Below are positions 1 to 8,983 of a DNA stretch of 64,000 nt, one piece after another (the first letter of the stretch is position 1; each line of letters begins with the position of its first letter). The notes under the pieces were generated by a model. It was not told the DNA's origin. It made no database searches and saw only the letters and a program-made list of their open reading frames with translations. Source of the DNA: Neisseria sp. DTU_2020_1000833_1_SI_GRL_NUU_006 (GTDB lineage Bacteria > Pseudomonadota > Gammaproteobacteria > Burkholderiales > Neisseriaceae). The stretch spans positions 1,054,001 through 1,118,000 of the forward strand of contig CP135593.1 of assembly GCA_032388755.1 (NCBI GenBank), given 5' to 3'. The position numbers and the translations under genes are program-made.

Positions 1-305
1 GCCACGCCGAAATTCGCGCCCTTGCCGCCGCGGGTGCCGCCCTTCAAAACTACCGCCTCGACGAGTGCGACCTCTACATCACGCTCGAACCCTGCGCCAT
101 GTGCGCCTCCGCCATCATCCAAGCCCGCGTCCGCCGCGTCATCTACGGCGCTGCAGAGCCCAAAACCGGCGCGGCAGGCAGCATTGTCAATCTGTTTGCC
201 AACCCGCTGCTGAACAAACACACGGCAATCAAGGGCGGCATTTTGGAAGACGAATGCAAAGCCGTTTTACAGGCGTTTTTTCAGACGAGGCGCAAACAGG
301 GTTGA
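1..305 (+). CDS. tadA: tRNA-specific adenosine deaminase (TadA), 3' part
   Basis: C-terminal part of a zinc-dependent deaminase. It converts A34 to inosine in the anticodon of tRNA-Arg(ACG), which allows wobble decoding. The window begins inside the gene. The frame starting at base 3 carries the zinc motif EPCAMCA around base 90, followed by a typical TadA stretch (VIYGAAEPKTGAAGS). The C-terminal tail ends in Arg/Lys/Gln residues. A DUS lies just after the stop and mfd follows. The family call is secure; the N-terminal His-Ala-Glu zinc/proton-shuttle motif is only partly in view (HAEIR at the very start of the window). Confidence 0.93.
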   Translation, partial: HAEIRALAAAGAALQNYRLDECDLYITLEPCAMCASAIIQARVRRVIYGAAEPKTGAAGSIVNLFANPLLNKHTAIKGGILEDECKAVLQAFFQTRRKQG

Positions 306-446
306 AAAACTAAAAAGGTCGTCTGAAAACCAACCAAACCATCCTATCCCTTACACCCGCTTTTAATCTGCTAAAATCCCGCTTTTACAACCCACCACGG
401 CAGCCCGAAAAATTTTCCGGCTGCCGCAAGCCATTGTCCCTACGCC

Positions 447-3400
447 ATGAACTACCCTATCCCCAAACCCCGTGAAAAATCCCGTTGGCTCAATCTTTCG
501 CAAGGCTCGCTGCCGCTGGCTTTGGCGCGTTATCTGCCGCATAAGCGGCTCAAAGTCGTGCTGACCCAAGATGCGGAACAGGCGTTGCGCCTTCAGACGG
601 CATGGCGGTTTTTCCGTCCGCACGATACGGCGGTGTTCCTGCCAGACTGGGAAACGCTGCCTTACGAGCGTTTTTCGCCGCATCAGGATTTGGTGTCGGA
701 GCGGCTCTCGGCGTTGTGGCAGATTAAAAGCGGCGCGGCGGACGTGTTGTTCGTGCCGGTTGCCACAGCGATGCAGAAGCTGCCGCCCGTGCCGTTTCTG
801 GCGGGGCGTACGTTTTGGCTGAAAACGGGGCAGACTTTGGATATAGGTCGTCTGAAAACCGATTTGGTGGATGCGGGTTACAACCATGTTTCCCATGTTG
901 TCGCGGCGGGCGAATTTGCCGTGCGCGGCGGCATTGTGGATTTATTCCCGATGGGCAGCGAGATGCCTTACCGCATCGATTTGTTCGACGATGAAATCGA
1001 CAGCATCAAAACTTTCGATACCGAAACACAACGTACTATTTCTCCCGTTTCCGAAATCCGCCTGCTGCCGGCGCACGAGTTCCCCACCGACAGCGAGGCG
1101 CAAAAAATCTTCCGCAGCCGTTTCCGCGAGGAAGTCGATGGCAATCCGAACGATGCCGCTGTGTACAAAGCCGTCAGCAACGGCCATTTCGGTGCGGGCG
1201 TGGAATATTATCTGCCGCTGTTTTTTGAAAACGAGCTGGAAACGCTGTTTGACTATATCGGCGAAGATGCGCTGTTTGTCTCTTTGGGCGATGTTCACGC
1301 CGAGGCAAACCGCTTTTGGAGCGACGTCAAATCGCGTTACGCGATGGCGCAGGGTGATGAAACCTATCCGCCTTTGCTTCCACAGCATTTGTATCTCTCT
1401 GCCGATGTGTTCGCAGGCCGTCTGAAAAACTACGGACAGGTGCTGCCCGATGTTTCCGGCAAGGAACACACCCTGCCCGACCTTGCCGTCAACCGCCAAT
1501 CCGACGAGCCGTTGCAGGCATTGAAGGATTTTCAGACGACCTTTGAAGGACGGATTTTGCTGTGCGCCGAAAGTCTGGGACGGCGCGAAACCATGCTCGG
1601 CTTCTTGCAGCAAAACGGTTTGAAAGCCAAACCTGTGTCCGACTGGCAAGGCTTTTTATCGGCACACGAGCCGCTGATGATCACGGTCGCGCCGTTGGCA
1701 TACGGGTTCAAACTGGGCGGGCCGCAATCCCCGAGCCAACAGCAACCTACTCCCGCCTCCGAGGGAGAAGGCAAAGCGGTTACCGACCAAACCGAATTTT
1801 CCGCAGCCGCAACAAACCCTCTCCCTAGCCCTCTCCCGCAGGAGAGGGAACAAAATGCAGCCGCCGTTTCAGACGACCTGAAAACTGAAAGCAGCCTGCA
1901 CTCCGTCGAAAGTAGTCTGCACGGGCAAATCCAACAGCAACCTGCCCCCTCCCCCGTGGGGGAAGGTTGGGGAGAGGGCAAAGCGGTTGCCGCTCAAACC
2001 GAATTCTCCGCAGCCGCAACAAACCCTCTCCCACAGGAGAGGGAACAGAATGCAGCCACCATTTCAGACGACCTGAAAACCGAAAGCAGCCTGCATCCCG
2101 TCGAAAGTAGTCTGCACGGGCAAACCCGACAGCAACCTGCCCCCTCCCCCGTGGGGGAGGGTTGGGGAGAGGGCAAAGCGGTTGTCGCTCAAAGTGCCAT
2201 CGCCGTCATCACCGAATCCGAGCTCTACCAATACGTTGCCCGTTCGCGCGTCCACAACCGCCGCAAAAAACACGCCGCCGTTTCAGACGGCCTGTTGCGC
2301 GACCTTGCCGAAATCAATATCGGCGACCCCGTCGTGCACGAAGAACACGGCATCGGGCGGTATATGGGCTTGGTAACGATGGATTTGGGCGGCGAAACCA
2401 ACGAAATGATGTTGCTCGAATACGCGGGCGAAGCGCAGCTTTATGTGCCTGTTTCGCAACTGCATTTAATCAGCCGCTACTCCGGTCAGGCGCATGAAAA
2501 CGTCGCCCTGCACAAGCTCGGCAGCGGCGCGTGGAACAAGGCGAAGCGCAAAGCCGCCGAAAAAGCGCGCGACACCGCCGCCGAGTTGCTCAACCTCTAC
2601 GCCCAACGCGCCGCCCAATCGGGACACAAGTTTGAAATCAACGAGTTGGACTACCAGGCGTTTGCCGACGGCTTCGGCTACGAAGAAACCGAAGACCAGG
2701 CCGCCGCCATCGCCGCCGTGATTAAAGATTTGACGCAGGCGAAGCCGATGGACCGCCTCGTGTGCGGCGATGTCGGCTTCGGCAAAACCGAAGTCGCCCT
2801 GCGCGCGGCGTTTGTGGCGGTGATGGGCGGCAAACAGGTTGCCGTCCTCGCACCGACCACGCTTTTGGTCGAGCAGCACGCGCAAAACTTCGCCGACCGC
2901 TTCGCCGATTTCCCCGTGAAAGTCGCCAGCCTTTCGCGTTTCAACAACAGCAAAGCCACCAAAGCCGCGCTCGAAGGCATGGCGGACGGCACGGTCGATA
3001 TCGTTATCGGCACACACAAATTGGTGCAAGACGACATAAAATTCAAAAACTTAGGTTTAGTGATTATCGACGAAGAACACCGCTTCGGCGTGCGCCAGAA
3101 AGAGCAGCTCAAACGCCTGCGCGCCAATGTCGACATCCTTACCATGACCGCCACGCCGATTCCGCGCACCCTCAGCATGGCGCTCGAAGGCCTGCGCGAC
3201 TTCTCGCTGATTACCACCGCGCCCAGCCGCCGCCTTGCCGTGAAAACCTTTGTCAAACCGTTCAGCGAAGGCAGCGTGCGCGAAGCCGTGTTGCGCGAAC
3301 TCAAACGCGGCGGGCAGGTATTTTTCTTGCACAATGAAGTGGATACCATCGAAAACATGCGCGAGCGGCTGGAAACCCTGTTGCCCGAAGCCCGCATCGG

Positions 3401-4331
3401 CGTGGCGCACGGACAACTGCGCGAGCGCGAGTTGGAACAAGTCATGCGCGACTTTTTGCAACAAAGATTCAACGTGTTGCTCTGTTCCACTATCATCGAA
3501 ACCGGCATCGACATTCCCAACGCCAACACCATCATCATCAACCGCGCCGACAAATTCGGGCTGGCGCAACTGCACCAGCTTCGCGGGCGCGTCGGCCGCA
3601 GCCACCACCAAGCCTACGCCTACCTGCTCACGCCCGAATACATCACCAAAGACGCAGAAAAACGCCTCGACGCCATCGCGGCGGCAGACGAACTCGGCGC
3701 AGGTTTTACCCTCGCCATGCAGGATTTGGAAATCCGCGGCGCAGGCGAAATCCTCGGCGAAGGGCAGTCCGGCGAAATGATACAGGTCGGCTTCACGCTC
3801 TACACCGAAATGCTCAAACAAGCCGTGCGCGACCTCAAAAAAGGCCGCCAGCCCGACCTCGACGCACCGCTGGGCATCACCACCGAAATCAAACTGCACA
3901 GCCCCGCCCTGCTGCCCGAAAGCTACTGCCCCGACATCCACGAACGGCTCGTCCTCTACAAACGCCTCGCCGTCTGCGAAACCGTACAGCAAATCAATGC
4001 TATACACGAAGAACTCGTCGACCGCTTCGGCCTGCCCGAACAACCCGTCAAAACCCTCATCGAAAGCCACCACCTGCGGCTCTCCGCCAAAGAATTGGGT
4101 ATAGACGCCATCGACGCGACCAGCGAAGCCGTCACCGTTACCTTCGGCAAACACCACCAAATCGATCCGACAGAAATCATCCTGCTGATTCAGACAGATA
4201 AAAAATACCGGCTGGCCGGGGCGGATAAGTTGAAGTTTACGGCTCAGATGGAGGATGTGGAGATGAGAATTAAGACGGTGAAGAGTGTCTTAAAGACTTT
4301 GAGAGAAAGAGTGGTAGCAAGTAGAGGTTAG
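447..4331 (+). CDS. mfd: Transcription-repair coupling factor Mfd
   Basis: ATP-dependent translocase that displaces RNA polymerase stalled at lesions and recruits UvrA. At 1294 residues it is longer than the roughly 1150 of E. coli Mfd. The UvrB-like N-terminal region comes first. It is followed by a low-complexity repeat insertion (about residues 428-585), the RNAP-interacting CarD-like domain starting near residue 622 (GDPVVHEEHGIGRY), a RecG-like helicase core with Walker A GDVGFGKTE near 773 and DEEH near 875, and the TRCF C-terminal domain. The insertion lies before the RNAP-binding domain, where a linker is tolerated. The ATG at 447 is the first in frame and begins a normal Neisseria Mfd N-terminus. 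A DUS hairpin terminates the gene. Confidence 0.95.
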   Translation: MNYPIPKPREKSRWLNLSQGSLPLALARYLPHKRLKVVLTQDAEQALRLQTAWRFFRPHDTAVFLPDWETLPYERFSPHQDLVSERLSALWQIKSGAADVLFVPVATAMQKLPPVPFLAGRTFWLKTGQTLDIGRLKTDLVDAGYNHVSHVVAAGEFAVRGGIVDLFPMGSEMPYRIDLFDDEIDSIKTFDTETQRTISPVSEIRLLPAHEFPTDSEAQKIFRSRFREEVDGNPNDAAVYKAVSNGHFGAGVEYYLPLFFENELETLFDYIGEDALFVSLGDVHAEANRFWSDVKSRYAMAQGDETYPPLLPQHLYLSADVFAGRLKNYGQVLPDVSGKEHTLPDLAVNRQSDEPLQALKDFQTTFEGRILLCAESLGRRETMLGFLQQNGLKAKPVSDWQGFLSAHEPLMITVAPLAYGFKLGGPQSPSQQQPTPASEGEGKAVTDQTEFSAAATNPLPSPLPQEREQNAAAVSDDLKTESSLHSVESSLHGQIQQQPAPSPVGEGWGEGKAVAAQTEFSAAATNPLPQEREQNAATISDDLKTESSLHPVESSLHGQTRQQPAPSPVGEGWGEGKAVVAQSAIAVITESELYQYVARSRVHNRRKKHAAVSDGLLRDLAEINIGDPVVHEEHGIGRYMGLVTMDLGGETNEMMLLEYAGEAQLYVPVSQLHLISRYSGQAHENVALHKLGSGAWNKAKRKAAEKARDTAAELLNLYAQRAAQSGHKFEINELDYQAFADGFGYEETEDQAAAIAAVIKDLTQAKPMDRLVCGDVGFGKTEVALRAAFVAVMGGKQVAVLAPTTLLVEQHAQNFADRFADFPVKVASLSRFNNSKATKAALEGMADGTVDIVIGTHKLVQDDIKFKNLGLVIIDEEHRFGVRQKEQLKRLRANVDILTMTATPIPRTLSMALEGLRDFSLITTAPSRRLAVKTFVKPFSEGSVREAVLRELKRGGQVFFLHNEVDTIENMRERLETLLPEARIGVAHGQLRERELEQVMRDFLQQRFNVLLCSTIIETGIDIPNANTIIINRADKFGLAQLHQLRGRVGRSHHQAYAYLLTPEYITKDAEKRLDAIAAADELGAGFTLAMQDLEIRGAGEILGEGQSGEMIQVGFTLYTEMLKQAVRDLKKGRQPDLDAPLGITTEIKLHSPALLPESYCPDIHERLVLYKRLAVCETVQQINAIHEELVDRFGLPEQPVKTLIESHHLRLSAKELGIDAIDATSEAVTVTFGKHHQIDPTEIILLIQTDKKYRLAGADKLKFTAQMEDVEMRIKTVKSVLKTLRERVVASRG
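1770..2190 (+). repeat. In-frame tandem repeat with DUS and CCCTCTCCC palindromes inside mfd
   Basis: The string GGCAAAGCGGTT occurs at about 1770, 1977 and 2172, marking two successive units of 207 and 195 bp (69 and 65 codons, both multiples of three). Each unit contains a DUS (TTCAGACGACCTGAAA) and CCCTCTCCC...GGGAGAGGG-type dyads. The second copy lacks a 12-bp piece of the first dyad. Translation is Gln/Pro/Ser-rich and probably disordered. The in-frame lengths suggest selection to keep Mfd readable. Confidence 0.85.
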
Positions 4332-4337
4332 TGAAAA

Positions 4338-4366
4338 AAGGTCGTCTGAAATTTTTCAGACGACCT
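4338..4366 (+). terminator. DUS inverted-repeat terminator of mfd
   Basis: AAGGTCGTCTGAAA, a short T loop and TTCAGACGACCTT form a stem immediately after the mfd stop. Paired uptake sequences commonly act as intrinsic terminators in Neisseria. Confidence 0.85.
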
Positions 4367-4568
4367 TGCAATACCATTTATACAGAAAACAGAATATCAT
4401 TGGTGATGTCTACAACAAGTTGAGCCTGTATAAGTATAGTATGCACCATGAAGTACACATATAGTTTAACAATTTCACACAACTATTTTTTTAGCAATCT
4501 ATACTACCAAATTGTCAATCAATTTCAAATAATTAGCATATAAAATATTAAATTAAAAAGGATACGCA

Positions 4569-5313
4569 ATGCTTCATGCTGTTATACATGGTAAAAGTAG
4601 TCGCTGGTTAAAAGATGCTAAAAAGAAATTTTCTACTCAATCTGAAGGTAACCATCAACGCATACCACGAGAAGATGAAATTACATCTACTATTTTTGGA
4701 GTCATGAAATATCTTGATTCTAAAGCCATATACCGTTTTTTTCGTCTTTTATCTAGGCAAGACATTCCAAACAATATTCATGTTACTCATGAAATTGTTT
4801 TTTGGAGCCGCAAACAACATAAATAGAAGGATAAATCAACAAAGATTACTGAGCCAGATTTGTTAGTGTCTTTTTGTGTTGATGGAAAAAAAGAAAACTA
4901 TATTGTTGAACTAAAATGGGGAATCAACTCTCATTTTATGGAAGATCAATCAATTAGAGAGAGAGTGGGAGAATTTCCAAGAAGGGAAAACATGTTTAAT
5001 TTATATAGCCAATAGTATTCACCCTAATTTTTATGAAAAAAAGAAAAATTATCCCTGGTATGCAATTACTTGGTTGCAGTTTTTAGAGATAGTGTTAGCA
5101 GAATGCAATAATACTGAATCAAAAAATTATCATATTTATATGAATGATCTAAAATTATTTTTAGAAAAGCTGAATATTAAACGATTTAATTTCTTTCCTT
5201 TCCTTCCTATCCCAAGTTATTCAGTATGGGATAATAAAGCATTTGAATTAGTAAATTTTACCAGAATCAATGTTACTCAATTGAAAAATCAATGGAAGAT
5301 TAACAATGGATAA
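4569..5313 (+). pseudogene. Broken PD-(D/E)XK nuclease-like gene
   Basis: AT-rich reading frame of about 247 codons with two lesions. The ATG at 4569 has an AGGAT ribosome-binding site upstream. The frame is interrupted by TAG at 4824-4826 and continues in the same frame with EPDLLV followed by YIVELKWG. This D...E-x-K pattern, with an upstream acidic REDEIT, suggests a PD-(D/E)XK nuclease fold. At 4956-4965 an (AG)5 tract sits at a frameshift; adding one AG unit restores the frame that reads on to 5313 (WYAITWLQFLEIV...). Function is unknown; a restriction or other defence role is inference. The gene contains no DUS and its composition is unlike its neighbours, suggesting transfer. Confidence 0.6.
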
Positions 5314-5958
5314 TTATTTAGAACAAGGCAGAAACATTACAACCGCATTAAACGAATTGGATAAATTTTTTATAGAAATTGATGTACTAAAGGATCTACT
5401 AATCAATACATTAGATAAATTTCTTAATAGTAGTACAAAATTTAAAGCTTCGAATCATCAATAAAGTTATCATATTTCAAATAGCGGGTATCTATTCCCT
5501 TGGTGTAATATAAGTATCGCCATTTTTGATAAGAAAAGAAGAAAATTAACTGATGATCTAGCTTATAGGTTTATTAACTTCCAATTTTCATTTAGTGATG
5601 AAAGTGTTGCAATTCCTAATCAAATAGATAGACCTTTAATTCATATTAGTTCATCAGGTATGAGGCATGGTAGCGAATGGTTTATTAGATATCCAACAGA
5701 AGAAATTTTATATTTTGATGAAGAGCTGGATCATTTTCGTTAGAAAATAATGCGATTATTTGGTCAAACTATGACTATGGAGATAAATTTTGGCATTATA
5801 GTATCGACTTATTGAAAATAAATTCCCATAACTTCCAAGAACTCTTAATTAACCCCGTATACCGTCTTTTACATGAAGAACCATTACAGATAGTACCAAA
5901 CTCCGCCTTGGATAATGCTTTAATTCGATACGAAAACTTGGAAAGCATCATAAAATAA
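5306..5958 (+). pseudogene. Broken hypothetical gene, partner of the upstream nuclease-like gene
   Basis: The ATG at 5306 overlaps the end of the previous gene by 8 bp, the arrangement of a coupled operon. The frame stops at TAA 5462-5464, continues in the same frame to TAG at 5741 (YLFPWCNISIAIFDKKRRK...), then resumes in another frame from about 5743 (WSNYDYGDKFWHYSIDLL...) to TAA at 5956-5958. This implies one nonsense mutation and one frameshift in a gene of about 215 codons. I do not recognise the family. The overlap and shared AT-rich composition suggest it was a cognate component of the nuclease-like gene. Confidence 0.5.
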
Positions 5959-6064
5959 TAATGTGAAATTAACTCATTAAAATTATTACCAACAATAAAC
6001 CATAGCCCGCATGAAAGCTGCAGATAGGGTGTGTACGGCACGAACGCACACGGGCTTCGAATGT

Positions 6065-6110
6065 AAAAAAGGTCGTCTGAAAGAAGTTTCCGGCTTTCAG
6101 ACGACCTTTT
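6065..6110. terminator. DUS inverted-repeat terminator
   Basis: AAAAAAGGTCGTCTGAAAG and CTTTCAGACGACCTTTT pair around a short GC-containing loop. It lies between the broken island and the convergent cdiI-like gene and could serve both. Confidence 0.8.
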
Positions 6111-6118
6111 GTCAAATA

Positions 6119-6613
6119 TTATCGGCAGCGGCTCAATGCCAACCTTAAGTCTGATCCTATTTCTTCAGGGCTGTTATCCAATGATAAAATTACATCGTCT
6201 GCATCAATGGCATCCCACGCTTCCAGCTTGACATGGCGGCTCGGGCTGATTTTCAGGCAGCCGTTGTGCAGCCAAATATCCCCGCTCATCATGTTTTTAA
6301 ATAGGGCGCGTCTGGTTTTATAGCCCAAGTTCCCGCATAGGTTGGCAACCCAATCCTCATAGCGTTGCCGAAATTTTTCGGCATCAAAAAAATCTTGGTC
6401 TTCCGGACTGTCATAAACGAAAGTCCTGCTGTTCGCCAACGCTTGCAAAACCGTCGCGCCTAAAGTTTCATTGTCGGTATCCAATGGCAGGATATGAGGG
6501 GGATATAGGTGATCTATTGCCGTTAACCCCAAACCTGAACATGTTTGAACAATCAGAGCTTCTTCATTAGCATAAAAAACTGCCCAATAATTTTTATCCT
6601 GTTTAAAAATCAT
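6119..6613 (-). CDS. CdiI/DUF1436-like contact-dependent inhibition immunity protein
   Basis: Likely cytoplasmic immunity protein that neutralises a polymorphic toxin. The C-terminal half has the pattern I recall for DUF1436/CdiI proteins: GYKTRRALFKNMM, an I-x-P-x-RH segment, LEAW, and the ending EEIGSDLRLALSRC. An upstream ATG exists at 6658, but the ATG at 6613 has a better ribosome-binding site (GGAG 8 nt upstream) and overlaps the stop codon of an upstream frame, as toxin-immunity pairs often do; I prefer it (164 aa). No full toxin gene precedes it, so it appears to be an orphan immunity gene. The family call is from memory of sequence patterns. Confidence 0.6.
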   Translation of the reverse strand: MIFKQDKNYWAVFYANEEALIVQTCSGLGLTAIDHLYPPHILPLDTDNETLGATVLQALANSRTFVYDSPEDQDFFDAEKFRQRYEDWVANLCGNLGYKTRRALFKNMMSGDIWLHNGCLKISPSRHVKLEAWDAIDADDVILSLDNSPEEIGSDLRLALSRCR

Positions 6614-6780
6614 TATTTGATCTCCGTAATTTTGACTGTAATGTTCGATTTTTGCCATACTCTACCACACGTTGCAACTGCAATCTTTGCTCCTTATTGG
6701 TTTGTGCAGCAAGCAGGCCGTAGTCCGCATAAAACCTTAAGGCAGGTTGAGGAAAGGCTTCATGAGCGAATAAAGAAGCA
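6603..6780 (-). pseudogene. Possible 3' remnant of a toxin or preceding gene
   Basis: An open frame on the minus strand ends at TAA 6603-6605 and overlaps the preferred immunity start at 6613. It can be read back to a DUS hairpin near 6785. Its translation includes FYADYGLLAAQTNKEQR. No start codon with a ribosome-binding site was found, so it looks like the tail of a truncated gene. Toxin identity is inferred only from its position before an immunity gene. Confidence 0.3.
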
Positions 6781-6784
6781 ATAA

Positions 6785-6817
6785 AAAGGTCGTCTGAAAT
6801 CTTTTCAGACGACCTTT
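6785..6817. terminator. DUS inverted-repeat terminator
   Basis: AAAGGTCGTCTGAAA, a 2-nt loop and TTTTCAGACGACCTTT form a near-perfect stem downstream of the SDR gene. Confidence 0.85.
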
Positions 6818-6837
6818 CAAATTACGGTAGAAGCAAA

Positions 6838-7557
6838 TCAAAGATAAACGATTTCGCCGCTACGCCCCCTGCTCTCTTCACTTGCCCACCAAACAAACTG
6901 GGGCAATACGTCTTCGTAGTTTTTACGTTCGCTCTTCGATTCGCCGGGATGGGATTTGATGCGCTGCGGAGAATTAATCGGACCGGGGATCAGAACATTG
7001 GCACGCAGATTTTCAAAGCGTTCCCATTCGTCGGCGGCAACTTTACACAAATAATTCAATGCGGCTTTGGATGCACCGAAACCGCCCCAGTAAGCTTTCG
7101 GGGTTTCGCCGTGGCTTTCGCCGACGAAGATGACGGACGCGTCGGGCGACTGCTTCAGCAACGGAAGCAGCGCGCGGGTCAGACCCATCGGTGCAACGGT
7201 GTTGATACGGTATTGGTTGACCCATTCGGCGACGGTTTGAAAATCCAAAGGCGAGAGCGCGTAAAAATAGCTGGCGCAATGGACGATACCGTCGAGTTTC
7301 CCCTGAATCGCTTCGCCGATGGTTGCAGCAAACTGCTCGAATTCTTTTTCTTCCGCGCCGATTAAATCGAAACAAATGGCAAACGGCTCGGGACAGCCTG
7401 CTTCGACAATCGCATCATAAACTTTTTCCAGCTTTTTTTGATGGCGCGCAACCAGAATAACGGTCGCCCCCGCTTCAGCATAGGCTTTGGCCACTTCTTC
7501 ACCCAAGCCTTGCGATGCTCCGGTTACCAGAATCGTTTTATTTTGCAATGTCGACAT
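6838..7557 (-). CDS. YciK-like SDR family oxidoreductase with a Tyr-to-Phe active site
   Basis: Short-chain dehydrogenase/reductase of 239 residues with a Rossmann fold. The nucleotide-binding motif TGASQGLG is at residues 12-19 and NTVAP at 119-123. A serine (S148) sits where the catalytic serine is expected. The catalytic YxxxK reads FGASK: Phe160 replaces tyrosine while Lys164 is kept. Overall it resembles E. coli YciK, whose substrate is unknown. Loss of the tyrosine would remove classical SDR acid catalysis, so the protein may bind NAD(P) without normal reductase activity. It is apparently monocistronic, with a DUS hairpin after it. Confidence 0.8.
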   Translation of the reverse strand: MSTLQNKTILVTGASQGLGEEVAKAYAEAGATVILVARHQKKLEKVYDAIVEAGCPEPFAICFDLIGAEEKEFEQFAATIGEAIQGKLDGIVHCASYFYALSPLDFQTVAEWVNQYRINTVAPMGLTRALLPLLKQSPDASVIFVGESHGETPKAYWGGFGASKAALNYLCKVAADEWERFENLRANVLIPGPINSPQRIKSHPGESKSERKNYEDVLPQFVWWASEESRGRSGEIVYL

Positions 7558-7669
7558 AATTCTTCCTTGATTGTGAAATTTAAGGGATTTAAGATATTTT
7601 AACGGTTTGCCGTGTCTTGTAAAGGCAATCGGAATAGGTCGAAACTCGGATTTGAGTTTCAGACGACCT

Positions 7670-8983
7670 TTATATTAATCCGAAATCTGCCAAACACATT
7701 TCCGCCGCCGTCAAACCTGACTGTACCGCCGCTTCCAACGTAGCCGGATAGCGCGAATGCAGGTAGTCGCCTGCCGGATAGATGCGCCGCTGGTGCAACC
7801 AAGCAAAGTTGGGAGTATCGGAATCAGGCATGCAGGCTGTGGTCGCGCGTTTTTCGGTGATGACGCGTTCGGCCTCGGGTTCGTCCAAATAAGGGCAGAT
7901 GCGTTTTACATCGGCATGGACTTTCTCTGCCCATTCTTGGCTTTTGAACGCGCCGACATGGTCGGAAACGCTGATGACGGCGGCGACTTCGTTTGCCGGC
8001 AAACCAAGTGCGCCGCGATACACCAGCCATTGCGCCGTACCGTCGGCAAATCCGGTCAGCGGCGCAGGCAGATGGACGGTAACGGCATAGCGCAGATAGA
8101 CGGTAGTAATTGAGTGATAACGGAGATTTTGATAGGTCGTCTGAATATAGTCGGGAGTATCTTCAGGGAAAAGATGGACGGCATGATACGGCGCAACCGC
8201 AACAATGACGGCATCAAAAACCTCATCATTCACAACGACACGTCCGTCAGGAAGGTTTTTCAGACGACCTACGCGGGTTTCAAGACGGATGTCCGCACCG
8301 CATTGCTTGAGTTTTGCCACCGCAGGTTCGGCGATGATTGCGCCTAAATCGCGCTTGAGCAAAAGGTAGTCGCTGCCGGATTTATCCGCCCATACGCCGT
8401 CGGACAAAACATTGCACAACACCCGCAAACTTGCATGTTCCAACGGCGTATTGAGCGCGCCCCACACCAGCGGCTGCCAAAACTCTGCAACCAGCCTGCG
8501 CGGGACATTGCGCTGCCGCAGCCATTGGGCAACGGCCAAATCAGCGCGCTTGCCGCGTGCGTAATGCTGCAACGCAGCCATATCAGATAACAGCTTGGTT
8601 TTCAGTGAAAACGAAACGTTTTTAGCACGCAATATGCCGGTCAAAATATGCAGCGGCGAAGGAAGATTGGTACTTTGAAACTGCAAACCTTCATACATAT
8701 GCCATTGCAGGGGCAAACGGCAAAAAGCAGCTTCAGGGTCAGTACCAATGTGTTCCATCAGCGTCAAGACACCGTGATAAGCACCGAGCAAAATATGCTG
8801 CCCATTATCCAGAAAGCTGAATCCGTCGGTATTTCCAGCCAAAGTACGCGCCCTACCCCCAGCCTGCCGACCGGCTTCAAACACAGTAACATCAGCACGG
8901 CGCGCCAGCAACACTGCGGCAGACAAACCTGCCCAGCCTGCGCCGACAACGGCAATTTGCGGGCGAAGATGCGGAGTATTCAT
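7670..8983 (-). CDS. hpnE: Hydroxysqualene dehydroxylase HpnE
   Basis: FAD-dependent amine-oxidase-fold enzyme that reduces hydroxysqualene to squalene, the last step of the three-enzyme HpnC-HpnD-HpnE route from farnesyl diphosphate. The N-terminus has a dinucleotide motif VVGAGWAGLSAA followed by EAGRQAGGRART, typical of FAD binding. Length (437 aa) fits the family. Its start overlaps the hpnD stop by 4 bp, so the two are translationally coupled. The partner HpnC is encoded about 16 kb away at 25.5 kb. A DUS hairpin-like segment precedes the stop region at about 7660. Confidence 0.88.
   Translation of the reverse strand: MNTPHLRPQIAVVGAGWAGLSAAVLLARRADVTVFEAGRQAGGRARTLAGNTDGFSFLDNGQHILLGAYHGVLTLMEHIGTDPEAAFCRLPLQWHMYEGLQFQSTNLPSPLHILTGILRAKNVSFSLKTKLLSDMAALQHYARGKRADLAVAQWLRQRNVPRRLVAEFWQPLVWGALNTPLEHASLRVLCNVLSDGVWADKSGSDYLLLKRDLGAIIAEPAVAKLKQCGADIRLETRVGRLKNLPDGRVVVNDEVFDAVIVAVAPYHAVHLFPEDTPDYIQTTYQNLRYHSITTVYLRYAVTVHLPAPLTGFADGTAQWLVYRGALGLPANEVAAVISVSDHVGAFKSQEWAEKVHADVKRICPYLDEPEAERVITEKRATTACMPDSDTPNFAWLHQRRIYPAGDYLHSRYPATLEAAVQSGLTAAEMCLADFGLI

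Noticed and set aside
363..896. 177-codon minus-strand frame opposite mfd
   Set aside because: Shadow of the strongly coding mfd frame; no ribosome-binding site and no family likeness.
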